64,000 bases of DNA. Origin: Strobilurus pachycystidiatus. Its lineage: Eukaryota > Basidiomycota > Agaricomycetes > Agaricales > Physalacriaceae. The position numbers and the translations under genes are program-made. Position 1 is the first letter of the stretch; every line of letters starts with the position of its first letter. Positions 55,515-64,000 of this stretch are shown one piece after another. The notes beneath the pieces were generated by a model. It worked only from the letters and a program-made list of their open reading frames with translations, searched no databases and was not told the DNA's origin. Location of the stretch: NCBI GenBank assembly GCA_019915135.1, contig JAHLMK010000011.1, forward strand, positions 1,488,001 through 1,552,000, given 5' to 3'.

Positions 55515-55813
55515 AGTATGTACAAGATAATGATGTAGCGTAGATCGCTAGTCTTATCAATGAATGGTTCGCAGCTGAGCCTGCCGGCTCTGCTATAATT
55601 CAGGACCCTGATTAGCGACCTGCTGATGGCAATTGAAGATGCGATTGGGTGGTGTCAGATGACGAGGCGTGTGACGTAGGCGGGGTAAAGACACACGCCA
55701 CAGCTTACGCGATTTGCCGCCTCTTCGCCCATTTCTTCGCCCGCTTTCCTACCACCAACACCCCTGCCGACGACTCGAAGAGCACTAGCACCAAAACAAC
55801 CCTTCTTGCAGCC

Positions 55814-56188
55814 ATGTTCCGCCGCGCTCTCACCCAAACACCGCGTCTCACGTTCGCGCGCTCTATCCACTCCTCGCGCGTCGTCGGGAACTCGCACTCG
55901 TCCGACTCCTACTCCAAAGACGTCGACGCTACTCCGCCGCCCGATTCAAAAATCCATCGCGTCGACCCCGACTCGCAGAACGTGCAGAAGCCACACGAAC
56001 AGCCGTCCGGGCCCTACAGCGAAGTTGGCGCGAAGAGCGCCATGGACAATGGCTACAAGACGATGAGCAAGGATCACCCGTACACGGCGCCGGGGCCGAA
56101 GGAGAGGTATGGCGCTGTGGACCCGCCCAAGGGGAAGGACAGGAGACAAGAGGGACCAGCCGGGGAGGATAGTAACGGACGCCAGTAG
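55814..56188 (+). CDS. Small basidiomycete mitochondrial protein
   Basis: An intronless 124-aa gene. The N-terminus is a clear matrix-targeting presequence (MFRRALTQTPRLTFARSIHSS), with an R-x-I-H-S/S-style cleavage region. The remainder is hydrophilic and disordered: many Asp, Pro, Lys, Gly, with PGPKERYGAVDPPKGKD near the end. Similar short proteins occur across basidiomycetes, but their role is unknown. Codon use is strongly GC-ending, which suggests good expression. Confidence 0.65.
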   Translation: MFRRALTQTPRLTFARSIHSSRVVGNSHSSDSYSKDVDATPPPDSKIHRVDPDSQNVQKPHEQPSGPYSEVGAKSAMDNGYKTMSKDHPYTAPGPKERYGAVDPPKGKDRRQEGPAGEDSNGRQ

Positions 56189-56724
56189 GTGAAAGAAGAG
56201 TCTGAAGGTGATCCAGGTTCTCTTTCTTCGCTTCTTCCTAGGCTGACTGTGTCTGTAGCATCTGCAAGAAATTGTATTTATATGAAGCACCACTGCCATC
56301 CCTTGCACCTGCCTGTCGCTGTTTACCTTCGAAAGACTTGTTCTTGATACGACGATCCCAGCGTCCCTCTCTCCGCTTTTACTTTTACTCGTCCTATTCC
56401 AAGCAGTCAACTATTCTGATAGTGAATGCTGCCGTGGGACAAGAACCCACTCAAAGTTTTCCAGGGATGCCCGTGGCGAACAAGCGAATATCCCTCTATT
56501 CCTCAAGGATTGTATAGAGCCGCTGCATTCTGGCGTTCCAATTTTTTTTTGGCAATCCATGGCATACGACTAAGGACTTCACTTCTGAGTCACTTGAATC
56601 ACTTCGACTCACGAGTGTCACGTCGAGTGCAGGGGATTTGGGTGTCCCTTTTGGACAAAATGTATTTTGATGTTTTGATGCAATGACCCGCGTGCAAGAA
56701 TGGAATTGGAGCAATGAGCCAACC
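56189..56724. other. Gap left of the integrase element
   Basis: 3' region of the mitochondrial protein gene and sequence without a supported frame. GAGTCACTTGAATCACTTCGACTCACGAGT near 56586 begins a set of GTGAGT/ACTCAC repeats that belong to the neighbouring element. Confidence 0.35.
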
Positions 56725-57006
56725 ACTCACCGTTCACTGGTAGATTTCCAAGTTCACTGCTCCAAGCGACTCACCGTTCACCGGTGACTCAATGCGAGGG
56801 GATTTGAGATTTGAGATTGTGTTCGTTGGATTTGAGTTGCGATTCCCAGTAACGTAGTTTTGTGGTGTCTGATTTTTTGTTTTAGGCCAGTGAGCCCGCT
56901 TTGGATTTGTGGCAGTGAGTAAGTCCATTTTTGAGATTTGATGCAGTGAGTCGCGCTCTTGGATTTGACACAGTGAGTGACACTTCTTCGATTTGCTACA
57001 GTGAGT
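56725..57006. repeat. Direct repeats at the 5' side of the integrase gene
   Basis: Two copies of ACTCACCGTTCACYGGT (56725-56741 and 56769-56785), then four copies of GATTTGNNRCAGTGAGT (56904-56920, 56935-56951, 56962-56978, 56990-57006) spaced 27-31 bp. They are likely subterminal recognition repeats of the integrase-type element. Confidence 0.6.
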
Positions 57007-57080
57007 CAGTGAGTCACTCACTGTTCGATCGCACCTTCTAACAAGACCACATTTCTTTTTGCTCTCTGTCTAGTTCCATC

Positions 57081-59003
57081 ATGTACTGGCCCTCTTGGCT
57101 CTGTGTGGCGCTTGTCGTTCTCTCTTCCCCATGGTCAACATCCCCTCAGCCCAATCGCAACGTTGATATTCAGGAGGTCAACCTTTTCCGACAGGGCTAC
57201 CATCACCTCGGCCAACGTGTTACGACAGCCCTCATTCGACAAGTTGGCGATCATGCCTGGCTTGAGGCGCAACACCAGGCCGCCAATCATTTCCTCTCTG
57301 AAGCTGCTAACGTATGACCCTTGCCAGATGCCTCCACCCTACTGATTTCTATCTCACAGCATCAATACAATTTTGAGCCTGGCGAGTACAAACTCATCGA
57401 GCAGGGCGTGTTGAACATGTTGCAAGCCCTCGAGGATACAATGACACGCTCTCAAGATGCTCAGAATGTCATGCGCCTTGAGGTCAGTATTCCTGTGTTC
57501 TGTTGGCCGTTATTGACTCTATTCCAGTTCATTCACACTGCACATACAGGTCGGCGTGGTCGTCCCCGAAAAGAAATCGATCCCAACATCCTCGAAATCG
57601 CCCTGACCGAACATCGCGGTCCCACGCATCTTGCTCCCGTCTTCAACTGCTCTAGTCGCACTGTGCGCCGTCGGGCTCTGGACTACAACATCTCAGAGCC
57701 TGGAGAACCAGTGTATGTTACTTATGAAGACCCCGAAACAGGGCAAGTCCTCCGCTTATATCGATCTTCCACTGCACCAATGTCTCAGATATCTGATGAC
57801 GAGTTGGACGACATCATGCGCCGTATCCTCTAAGTCTTCCCTACCTTTGGACGCAAGATGATTCGAGGTCATCTCGAGTCTATGGGCTACCGACTCCCTC
57901 GAGAACGCCTTCGTGAATCGTATGAACGAGTCAATGGGATCCCCCAAGGTCTCAATGGCAGTCGTGCTATTGGACGCCGAGTTTATCAAGTTGCTGGACC
58001 CAATTCCCTCTGGCACCATGACGGTCAACATGGTATGGTGTTTCTTCTGCTACATATTCTATGCTTATTATCCTTACAAGGCATGATTCGCTATCGCGTT
58101 GTTATCCACGCCTTCATTGATGGCTTCTCACGCTTGGTGACTGGTATCCGGGCCAGTGACAATAATCGAGGACGTACGGTACTAGATGTCTTTCGACAAG
58201 CTACCGAAGTTCATGGCATTCCTAGCCGCGTCCGTGGTGATCATGGCACGGAGAATCTTCTTGTTGCTCAGTTCATGGAAGCCAACTTTGGGGTTGAGCG
58301 TGGATCTTACATCTGGGGCCGGTATGACACCGCTTTCTGTGTTTGCTATTTCTCATGTCCTTACAGGAGTGTCCACAACATTCGGATCGAACGACTTTGG
58401 CAGGATGTCACGCGAGGCTTCGGCGCAAAATGGAAACTTTTCTTTGCCGATCTCGAAGAACACTTTGGGCTCAACATCAACAACGACGCCCACCTCTGGT
58501 TACTTCACCATTTATTCCTACAGCCCATCAACAATGATGCTATAGAGTGGGCTGAAGCTTGGAATCATCACCATGTGCGCATCCGGTCACAGCGCGAGCG
58601 TAGTCCCCGCGACATGTTCTTTTTTGGAACACTTGAACATGGCCTACGTGATCTCTCCCGAACCTTCAATGCCGCTGATGAGATGGAGGAAGATCTTCAG
58701 AACTATGGAGTTGATTGGGAGGATCTTGATGATGAGGCGATCATGGCCCACTATCGTGATCATAACGACGGTCTTGAATCCGAAGATGATGATGAGCCCA
58801 ATCCGTTCGTAACCAACCGCCCTCATCCTGATCAGCTTAGCTTGGTAGAGGTTCCCGAGTTTGATTGTCCATTCACAGAAGAGGGGAGCCGGTACTTTCA
58901 GCAGAACCTCATGCTGGTACCGGAGTTGGGCTCGCGCGACATGGAAGAACGCAAGTCCCTGTGGCGGGAGGCTTTAGATCTTTGTACTACTATGCATTCG
59001 TGA
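57081..59003 (+). pseudogene. Integrase-core (rve/DDE) gene of a mobile element, with in-frame stop
   Basis: Exons 57081 to about 57314, 57360-57483, 57529 to about 58030, 58079 to about 58321 and 58366-59003. The N-terminal part is helical. RRGRPRKEI plus SSRTVRRRALDYNI is an HTH-like DNA-binding segment. The core carries the three acidic residues: Asp in WHHDGQH, Asp in RGDHGTEN and Glu in NIRIERLWQD. A TAA at 57831 interrupts the frame between MRRIL and FPTFGRKMIRG, and I found no intron that removes it. The copy is therefore probably inactive unless read through, or unless the stop is a sequence error. The family is a stand-alone integrase widespread in agaricomycetes, without reverse transcriptase. 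Confidence 0.75.
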
Positions 59004-59081
59004 TAATGATGACATTTTTTTGACTGTCACGCGTATTGTTTCTTCTAAAATTTGTGACAAATTTTGGCTCTTTTAACCACA

Positions 59082-59908
59082 ATGACCATCGAGCTATCAG
59101 CTATTGTTGTACGTCGCCGCTTTCCGCCCGGCCCTTTCTTTGCCAATATCCAAGATGAGGTTGTTCTTCCTTACCTGAAAGAGCTTCTTCGCATGGATGG
59201 CACTGCCATTGCAACTACAGTGGCGCATTATCGAGCGTTAATGGTCGATCTCCCCTTTGATTTCCTTCTGGCATGGGAGCTTCGCCTTGCTCGGTCTGTC
59301 AACACTCAGTGAGTGTAGTCATTCATACAAATCAGTACCCTAAGCATCTATAGATTCATGAACCCCACTCATTCACGTCTTGACCTTGCCGCCATAATGT
59401 CCAAGCGTGACGCCATCATCCACTACTACAGCCACCATACTGTCTCAGCCATGATTCTTCCAACTGGGGATACATGGAAAGTGGGCGAGTCAGCTACTGT
59501 CACCGTACTTTATGGTGTCCGATCCCTTGAGTGGGTCATTTGGGATCATGCGCCACATTGTCCAGCGGCTATTTGGTATGGACAGCGCATTGCGGAGAGC
59601 TATTTTATTGCAATCAATGAAGACAAGTAGGTCATTGAACTCTCACATCTCCACCAAATACTAAGCTACCGCAAACTCATAGCGGAGCAGTTGGCCTGTT
59701 CGAGGCTGTTGGTTGTTGCTTCAAGACATACCTAGTCGCGAATGACGATACAGAATATAATCCATCAGGTCGGCTGTTTGCAGAGCCTCTGAAGGCGTCT
59801 GAATATGAAGACATGGACGAAAAGGATATTCTGTATACTTTTGGTCAGTGGATGGATATCTTTGAAGGCGCTGCCGAACCCGGTACCATGCCTCCGGGAC
59901 ACATGTAA
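59082..59908 (+). CDS. Companion gene of the integrase element, unknown
   Basis: Exons 59082-59308, 59354-59626 and 59683-59908; 241 aa. All junctions keep frame, and the gene ends in TAA. Hydrophilic with short hydrophobic runs; MTIELSAIVVRRRFPPGPFFAN at the start, CPAAIWYGQRIAESYF in the middle, an acidic end (EYEDMDEKDILYTFGQWMD). No family recognised. It starts only 79 bp after the integrase stop and has the same direction, so it may be the second gene of the same element or a host gene the element sits beside. Confidence 0.55.
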
Positions 59909-59973
59909 CACATCATATACTTGCCTCAATATATCTGATGATCAGTCACAACATCCGTTATCCCACTATCATG

Positions 59974-60246
59974 CACTGCATGAAACATACCATATTTACG
60001 CCAGAAATATGGTGAAAAAATGTAAAATTTATTTAGCATTTTTTCACTTTGAAAATGATAAGATTATCATAAAATTGAGTGAAAATATGATGAACGCATC
60101 TGGTCATAGCAAGGTATAGCATATATTTACTATATTTTCATGTATTTCTACAATATTTTCATCATTTTTGAAGTGAAAGTATGCTAAAGAAATTTTACAT
60201 TTTTTCACCATATTTCAGGCATAAATATGATATGTTTCATGCAGTG
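59974..60246. mobile_element. 273-bp MITE with very long terminal inverted repeats
   Basis: The outermost 15 bp are inverted copies of CACTGCATGAAACAT. The two arms stay similar for about 90 bp each: CATATTTAYGCC, GAAATATGGTGAAAAAATG, TAAAATTT, TTTAGCAT, TTTCACTT. Only a short, AT-rich centre is left. ATG stands immediately outside both ends, which fits a 3-bp target-site duplication. No coding capacity. The AT content is far above that of the surroundings. Confidence 0.8.
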
Positions 60247-60455
60247 ATGCCTATTTACATGATGCTACGTCGACAATATGCGCCTACTTCTGATCCTTCA
60301 CCTGAAGCCTTCCGGGCATGTTCAGATGAACCTGGACGCTGTGTCCTGTCGCACAGAGACGTCTGACATGCTCACGTTATCTCGGTCCCGCTTCCGTGCC
60401 CACTTTCTTTCATGATGGCTTGCAAGGCCAGCACCCTTGACCTTGACGGTCTTTC

Positions 60456-61312
60456 ATGGCTGCGCCTACATCTCGGGACAGCTTATCATTTAACGGACGA
60501 CAATTGACCGTTACTGTTCAGAACCTCAGCCACGAGCGCTGTGATAGCGCCACTCTCCATGCTCCTCTCCTGACACACGTCACCCCACCTCCCCTCCTTG
60601 CTTACAGCCGGGAAGCTGGCCAAACGCCAGCCTGAGCCTTATGTGGATCGCCCTGGTCACTTTGACTGCGCGCAGCTCCTCCACTATGATCTGAAAGCCC
60701 TGAAGACCAAGGACGCGACAAAGAAAAGGCTGCTCAAGTTATACAAAAATCATTGTAACCTTGCTGTTCCCACAGCTATTGTTCAGCTGGAGCAAAAGCT
60801 CCGCGCCGAGCTCAAGAAGATCAACGACGCTGCCGTTGCACAATATCAGGCTGAAAGAGGTGGGGGAAATGGTGGCCCGGGAACGGCGAAGAAGGCGAAG
60901 AAGGAGGACAGCGCAAAGCCGGCTGTGAAGATGTACCCTGATCAGCATCTGGACATTAAACCTCGAGCTAAACAGACTGCGAAGAAGACCGGCGCCCCGG
61001 TGGTTCCGTCTTTCATAAGACAGAAGACATGCTGATTCGACCAACATACCTGACGCACAGACGCAGGTCAAGAGAGTGAAGCAGACGGCGCGAAAATCCT
61101 CCAGTCCAGCGGCGAGGCTGAAATTGGCCAAGGAGGTCAGCGCTCTGCCAGATGAGCAACGAATCAAGTTTCTCCAGGAGAGAAGGTCGCAGCGCTCAGT
61201 GCAGGGCGCGGCGCTCAGTGCGGGATTAGTAAAGGCTTCGGGTTCAAAGGTAGAGGGGCCTCTTCTTGCGTATTGTAAACATGGACTCAATATCCTACAC
61301 CGAAGAGATTGA
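60456..61312 (+). CDS. Hypothetical basic protein
   Basis: Exons 60456-60540, 60608-61002 and 61067-61312; about 241 aa. The N-terminus reads AAPTSRDSLSFNGRQLTVTV. A helical block follows with EPYVDRPGHFDCAQLLHYDL and KKRLLKLYKNHCNLAVPTAI, then a coiled-coil (IVQLEQKLRAELKKINDAAV), then a Lys-rich tail with repeated AKKAKKE/QTAKK motifs and FLQERRSQRS. It looks like a small nucleic-acid or chromatin protein, but no family is recognised. The end is uncertain: the next frame's ATG (61281) lies inside the last exon. The 5' end lies 210 bp from the MITE. Confidence 0.45.
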
Positions 61313-61887
61313 CTACGAAGGTCAATACAATGTTCAATCTCCAGCCATTCTTGAACGATGGGACTGCTACGGAGATAAATTCGACCTCAAACTTGCTCAG
61401 AAGACGAGCCATCTCTCTGGGGATCCTTCAAATCTGGTATCATATTTGGCGTCCTTCGGTCCAAGGGCAGCGTGCCCCATACCTCTAATCAATACATCCC
61501 CTCTAGGACTTCCGTCGCGTTCACCTGGCGGGGTCGAGAATCAGGGGAGAACGTTATAACCAGTGGAGACAAAGACGGGATCCATACCAAGCGATGCAGC
61601 GCGGCTGGAACATTCTCTTCATCCCACTCTGTCTCGCGACCCAGCATATTTTTGACGCCAGCAACTCAAGTTTCAAGGCCTCAGACGCAATTCGGTTCGG
61701 AGAGCTGGGCGACGAACGCAATTGCGAGGTCCGGAGAATCCAGCGCGGGTTTCTGCCAACATGTCCGCGGCCTACAGCTAGATATGAGTGCGTATGTCGG
61801 ATGACCATTGAAGGCGCATGCCTCATTGTACTTGTCCGGCCAGTCCGTGGAGGAGGAATGGCTAGGAATGACAAAAACATGAACTGA
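61281..61887 (+). CDS. Doubtful hypothetical gene
   Basis: ATG 61281 opens DSISYTEEIDYEGQYNVQSP and ILERWDCYGDKFDLKLAQKT. A GTATCA...CTCTAG intron (61437-61506) leads either to a basic frame (GERYNQWRQRRDPYQAMQRGW) that stops at 61887, or, in another phase, to FTWRGRESGEN and TSGDKDGIHTKR. I cannot decide between the two. The overlap with the previous model means that at least one of the two ends is wrong. Confidence 0.3.
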
Positions 61888-62119
61888 TGCGAGTTCAGGC
61901 GCCCTACTTGACTTGAGTGTCGTCCATGGACATGATCCTGTCCCTTCTGGATGGGTCCGTTGCAGGAAGGCGGCCATGGATCTGCTTGAGGCGAGATTAA
62001 AGACTCGGAGGAGGAAGACAGAGAACCGACTCACGAGTGAGGGCATCCGGCAGTGTCACCATGCTATCCTAATATGGCCTGCCAAAGTGCACAGCCGCAA
62101 AATAAATCAGTGCATGGCA
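61888..62119. other. Gap between doubtful gene and repeat block
   Basis: A plus-strand frame of 105 codons (61913-62230) is open across the boundary but shows no motif. Confidence 0.3.
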
Positions 62120-63050
62120 AGTTATGGATGGACGGTTCGACGCACCTTTGGGGCGCGCGCCATACTCCCGTTGTCGTTTGAGATGAGCGGGGCCGCGACG
62201 GTGGAAGGCAGTGCGCGGGCGCTTAAGTAGACGCTATTGCTTGATGTAAGTGAGGGCTGCAGTAGCGAGAGAGCGTGAGGTAAGCGCCAACGGCGCGCTA
62301 AGGTAAAGTAAGGAAGGTGAACAAAAGCAAAGGTACGGTTCAACGCACCTCAAAGTGGATGGCGTTCCCATTCGCCGCTGTCCAGACGATCTATCTAGTA
62401 TACGCCGTTAGCCGCAGTTTGGCCCAGTAGTTGCGCGCAGATGTATTGCCTGGGGTCAGAGTTCCGCTGGCCCGGCGTCGTAGGGGGACTCCAACAGGCG
62501 CGTCAGTGTCCGTTGTCCAATTTTGGTTGGGATTGGACGGCAAATGGGCACCAGTGGGCAAGTCGGCTTGCTCATGGTGGTGTCAGTGCAAGTGCCATCG
62601 GAATTGTAACACCATCGCCTTGACTCTGGCTTGACTCGGCGCTCGTGTTCATGATTTTTCCGTGTTGTGTTGGCTCGGCGTCGTAGGGAGACTTCAGCGG
62701 GCGCGTCAGTGTCCGTCTTGTGTGGTAAGAGGGGAATTCAGAGGGCAGGCGCTAAACGGCGCGCTAAAGAATGAGTAAGGAGAATGAGGGAAACGAAACG
62801 TACGGTGCAACGCACCTGTGCTTCCGTCTGCGGTCTTTTTTGCAGACGCGCCGTGGTCCGCGCTGGCCGTTGCAGACAGCAATGGCTATTCTTCTGTGTC
62901 GCAGTGCGCGGGCGCGTAAGTAGACGCCAGTTGTCAGGGCAATTGTGATGGAAGAAAGGCAAGCTTGTCAATAAAGCTTCCCATTGTGAAGTCCTACGCG
63001 TACCAATCAGACGTGACATGACAGTAAAAGGAAGATGCAACGCACCTGGT
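62120..63050 (-). repeat. Block of repeated exon/intron-like units
   Basis: Read on the minus strand, four segments begin with the donor-like GGTGCGTYG (near 63045, 62816, 62349 and 62141) and run 51-68 bp to a pyrimidine tract and AG. The units between them share strings: CGCGCCGTT.AGCGC after the acceptor, GCGTCTACTTAMGCGCCCGCGCACTGC, and GGACACTGACGCGCC followed by CCCTACGACGCCG. The block thus looks like partial duplications of one exon-intron module. A frame (TSQWEALLTSL ... LQKRPQTEAQ) is open in one unit, but no complete gene could be built. Confidence 0.45.
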
Positions 63051-63919
63051 AGAGACGGCCCCCGTTTGCCGCCGGCGCCGTGTGTTTGCGCTCGTTTGTG
63101 CTCGGATCTTGCGCGAACGAGTGTACTTGTTGTTGTCCCAAACGTCAGCGCCGTTGTTTCTGCGCCGTGCTGTCTTGTCGCCGTCCAGAGACAGCGCGGC
63201 CGCGTCTTGCACATTGTCCGTGTCCGCGTTGTCATGGCAGGCATGTAGTGTGCGCGCAGGACAATTGTCATCCATGTTGAATGAGGGCTTGACAGCGGAT
63301 GAGGGCTGGCTGGCTGAGCGGTGGCGGTAGGTGATACAGAGCGGATTGGCTTGCCAAACACAGCCAATGCTGTGCAGCCCGCATCTCTCCCATCCACCAC
63401 CACTTCCACAACCTCAAAGACGACCCCGCCGCCACATTTCGACGACAGAGGCGCCCCAGGTGCCGCTTCAGCTGACGCCGTCCCCACTTGGACTCCCGCA
63501 TCGTCCCATATCCCGGTGCTCGCCACTCAAAGCCCTAGGACGACGGAAACCGCCAGACCAAGGACGGATTCAGCTCTCAAAGTTGATGGGGCGTGGAAGT
63601 ACGGGACAGGGACAGGGTGCGCTCACAGATTGGGCCACTGCAGTGCACTGACTCTTCCACTAGGCCGGCTGCACATGTCAGGATGACTATCTCTTTTTTT
63701 CTGGGACTGGCCGCGGCCAACGCTGAAGCGCTGAGGGCCCCGACACATCATACTACCATCACAGCCTTGACTCCCTTGTATTTGTAGTTCGTATATTACA
63801 AAATACATTCCGTTTGTACCCATAGTCCTTCAATGACATCAGACATGGTCCAAATCGTGGTTTTAGACCAACCCTTGCGTCATAACTGACTAAGCGAACC
63901 CTCCTCTGCCACGCATACC
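63051..63919. other. Right-hand region without settled gene
   Basis: Both strands have long open frames: minus 62738-63526, which crosses the repeat block, and plus 63321-63686, which is Thr/Ser/Pro-rich. Both are low in complexity and without motif. High GC favours spurious open frames here. Confidence 0.3.
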
Positions 63920-64000
63920 ATGTCCGACACTGGGCTCATCGTCCTCGCGCCTCCTGCTGGCGCTTCCTATGCCCCAATTCAGCATCCACCTAACCGGCAC
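63920..64000 (+). CDS. Possible 5' end of a gene cut by the window
   Basis: ATG in an ACCATGTCC context opens 27 codons to the window end (SDTGLIVLAPPAGASYAPIQ). Too short to assign. The good start context is the only argument. Confidence 0.3.
   Translation, partial: MSDTGLIVLAPPAGASYAPIQHPPNRH

Noticed and set aside
62738..63526. 262-codon minus-strand ORF
   Set aside because: It runs straight through two intron-like spacers and a repeat block, has no recognisable motif, and lies in GC-rich sequence where open frames occur by chance.
1..64000. CRISPR arrays, rRNA and tRNA genes
   Set aside because: None seen. CRISPR is not expected in a fungus. No A-box/B-box pair was noticed by eye, although a covariance-model scan could still find a tRNA.

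Overview
This window is nuclear DNA from a filamentous basidiomycete, almost certainly an agaricomycete. Genes are dense and lie on both strands. Nearly every gene is cut by phase-varied introns of about 45-60 bp with GTRNGT donors and CTRAY-like branch sites. Several families are typical of mushroom-forming fungi: F-box/LRR proteins, wax-synthase-like acyltransferases, a DUF6593 protein, a Kre9-like small secreted protein, and an integrase-core element. Exon models were built by hand by joining reading frames across consensus splice sites; the frame closes for all models except where stated. Family names come from recognised motifs and remembered relatives, not from a search.

Layout. 0.4-13 kb: a small unknown gene, an F-box/LRR-like gene, a nine-exon SH3-SAM-PH protein of the Boi1/Boi2/Pob1 family with a CH-like C-terminus, an orphan gene, and a nine-exon O-fucosyltransferase-like type II membrane protein. 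13-19 kb: a repeat-rich gap, a three-finger C2H2 factor, and a mitochondrial-type methionine aminopeptidase. 19.4-28.3 kb: housekeeping genes, namely TAF4, the FG nucleoporin NUP42 (divergent, with overlapping start codons), a wax synthase, aspartate-semialdehyde dehydrogenase (HOM2), EMC6, and a DUF6593 protein. 30.9-35 kb: a second wax synthase, exosome subunit RRP43, and a truncated alpha/beta-hydrolase created or flanked by a tandem duplication.

35.7-45.4 kb looks like a catabolic gene cluster. It holds a DapA/DHDPS-family aldolase, a PuuE-type polysaccharide deacetylase/allantoinase-like protein, a Zn2Cys6 regulator, a Dal5-type MFS permease, and a TauD/TfdA dioxygenase. Together these resemble uptake plus breakdown of a nitrogenous or organic-acid compound under a local regulator. 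The substrate is not determinable from sequence.

46.9-56.2 kb: a WW-domain multi-spanning membrane protein, a 1.29-kb GGTGTAAT-type inverted-repeat element, a Kre9-like secreted protein, a DUF7704 membrane protein, an Old Yellow Enzyme, and a small mitochondrial protein. 56.7-64 kb is mobile or repetitive: an integrase-core gene with an in-frame stop and a companion gene, a 273-bp near-palindromic MITE, poorly supported genes, and a block of repeated exon/intron-like units. No rRNA, tRNA or CRISPR array was seen.
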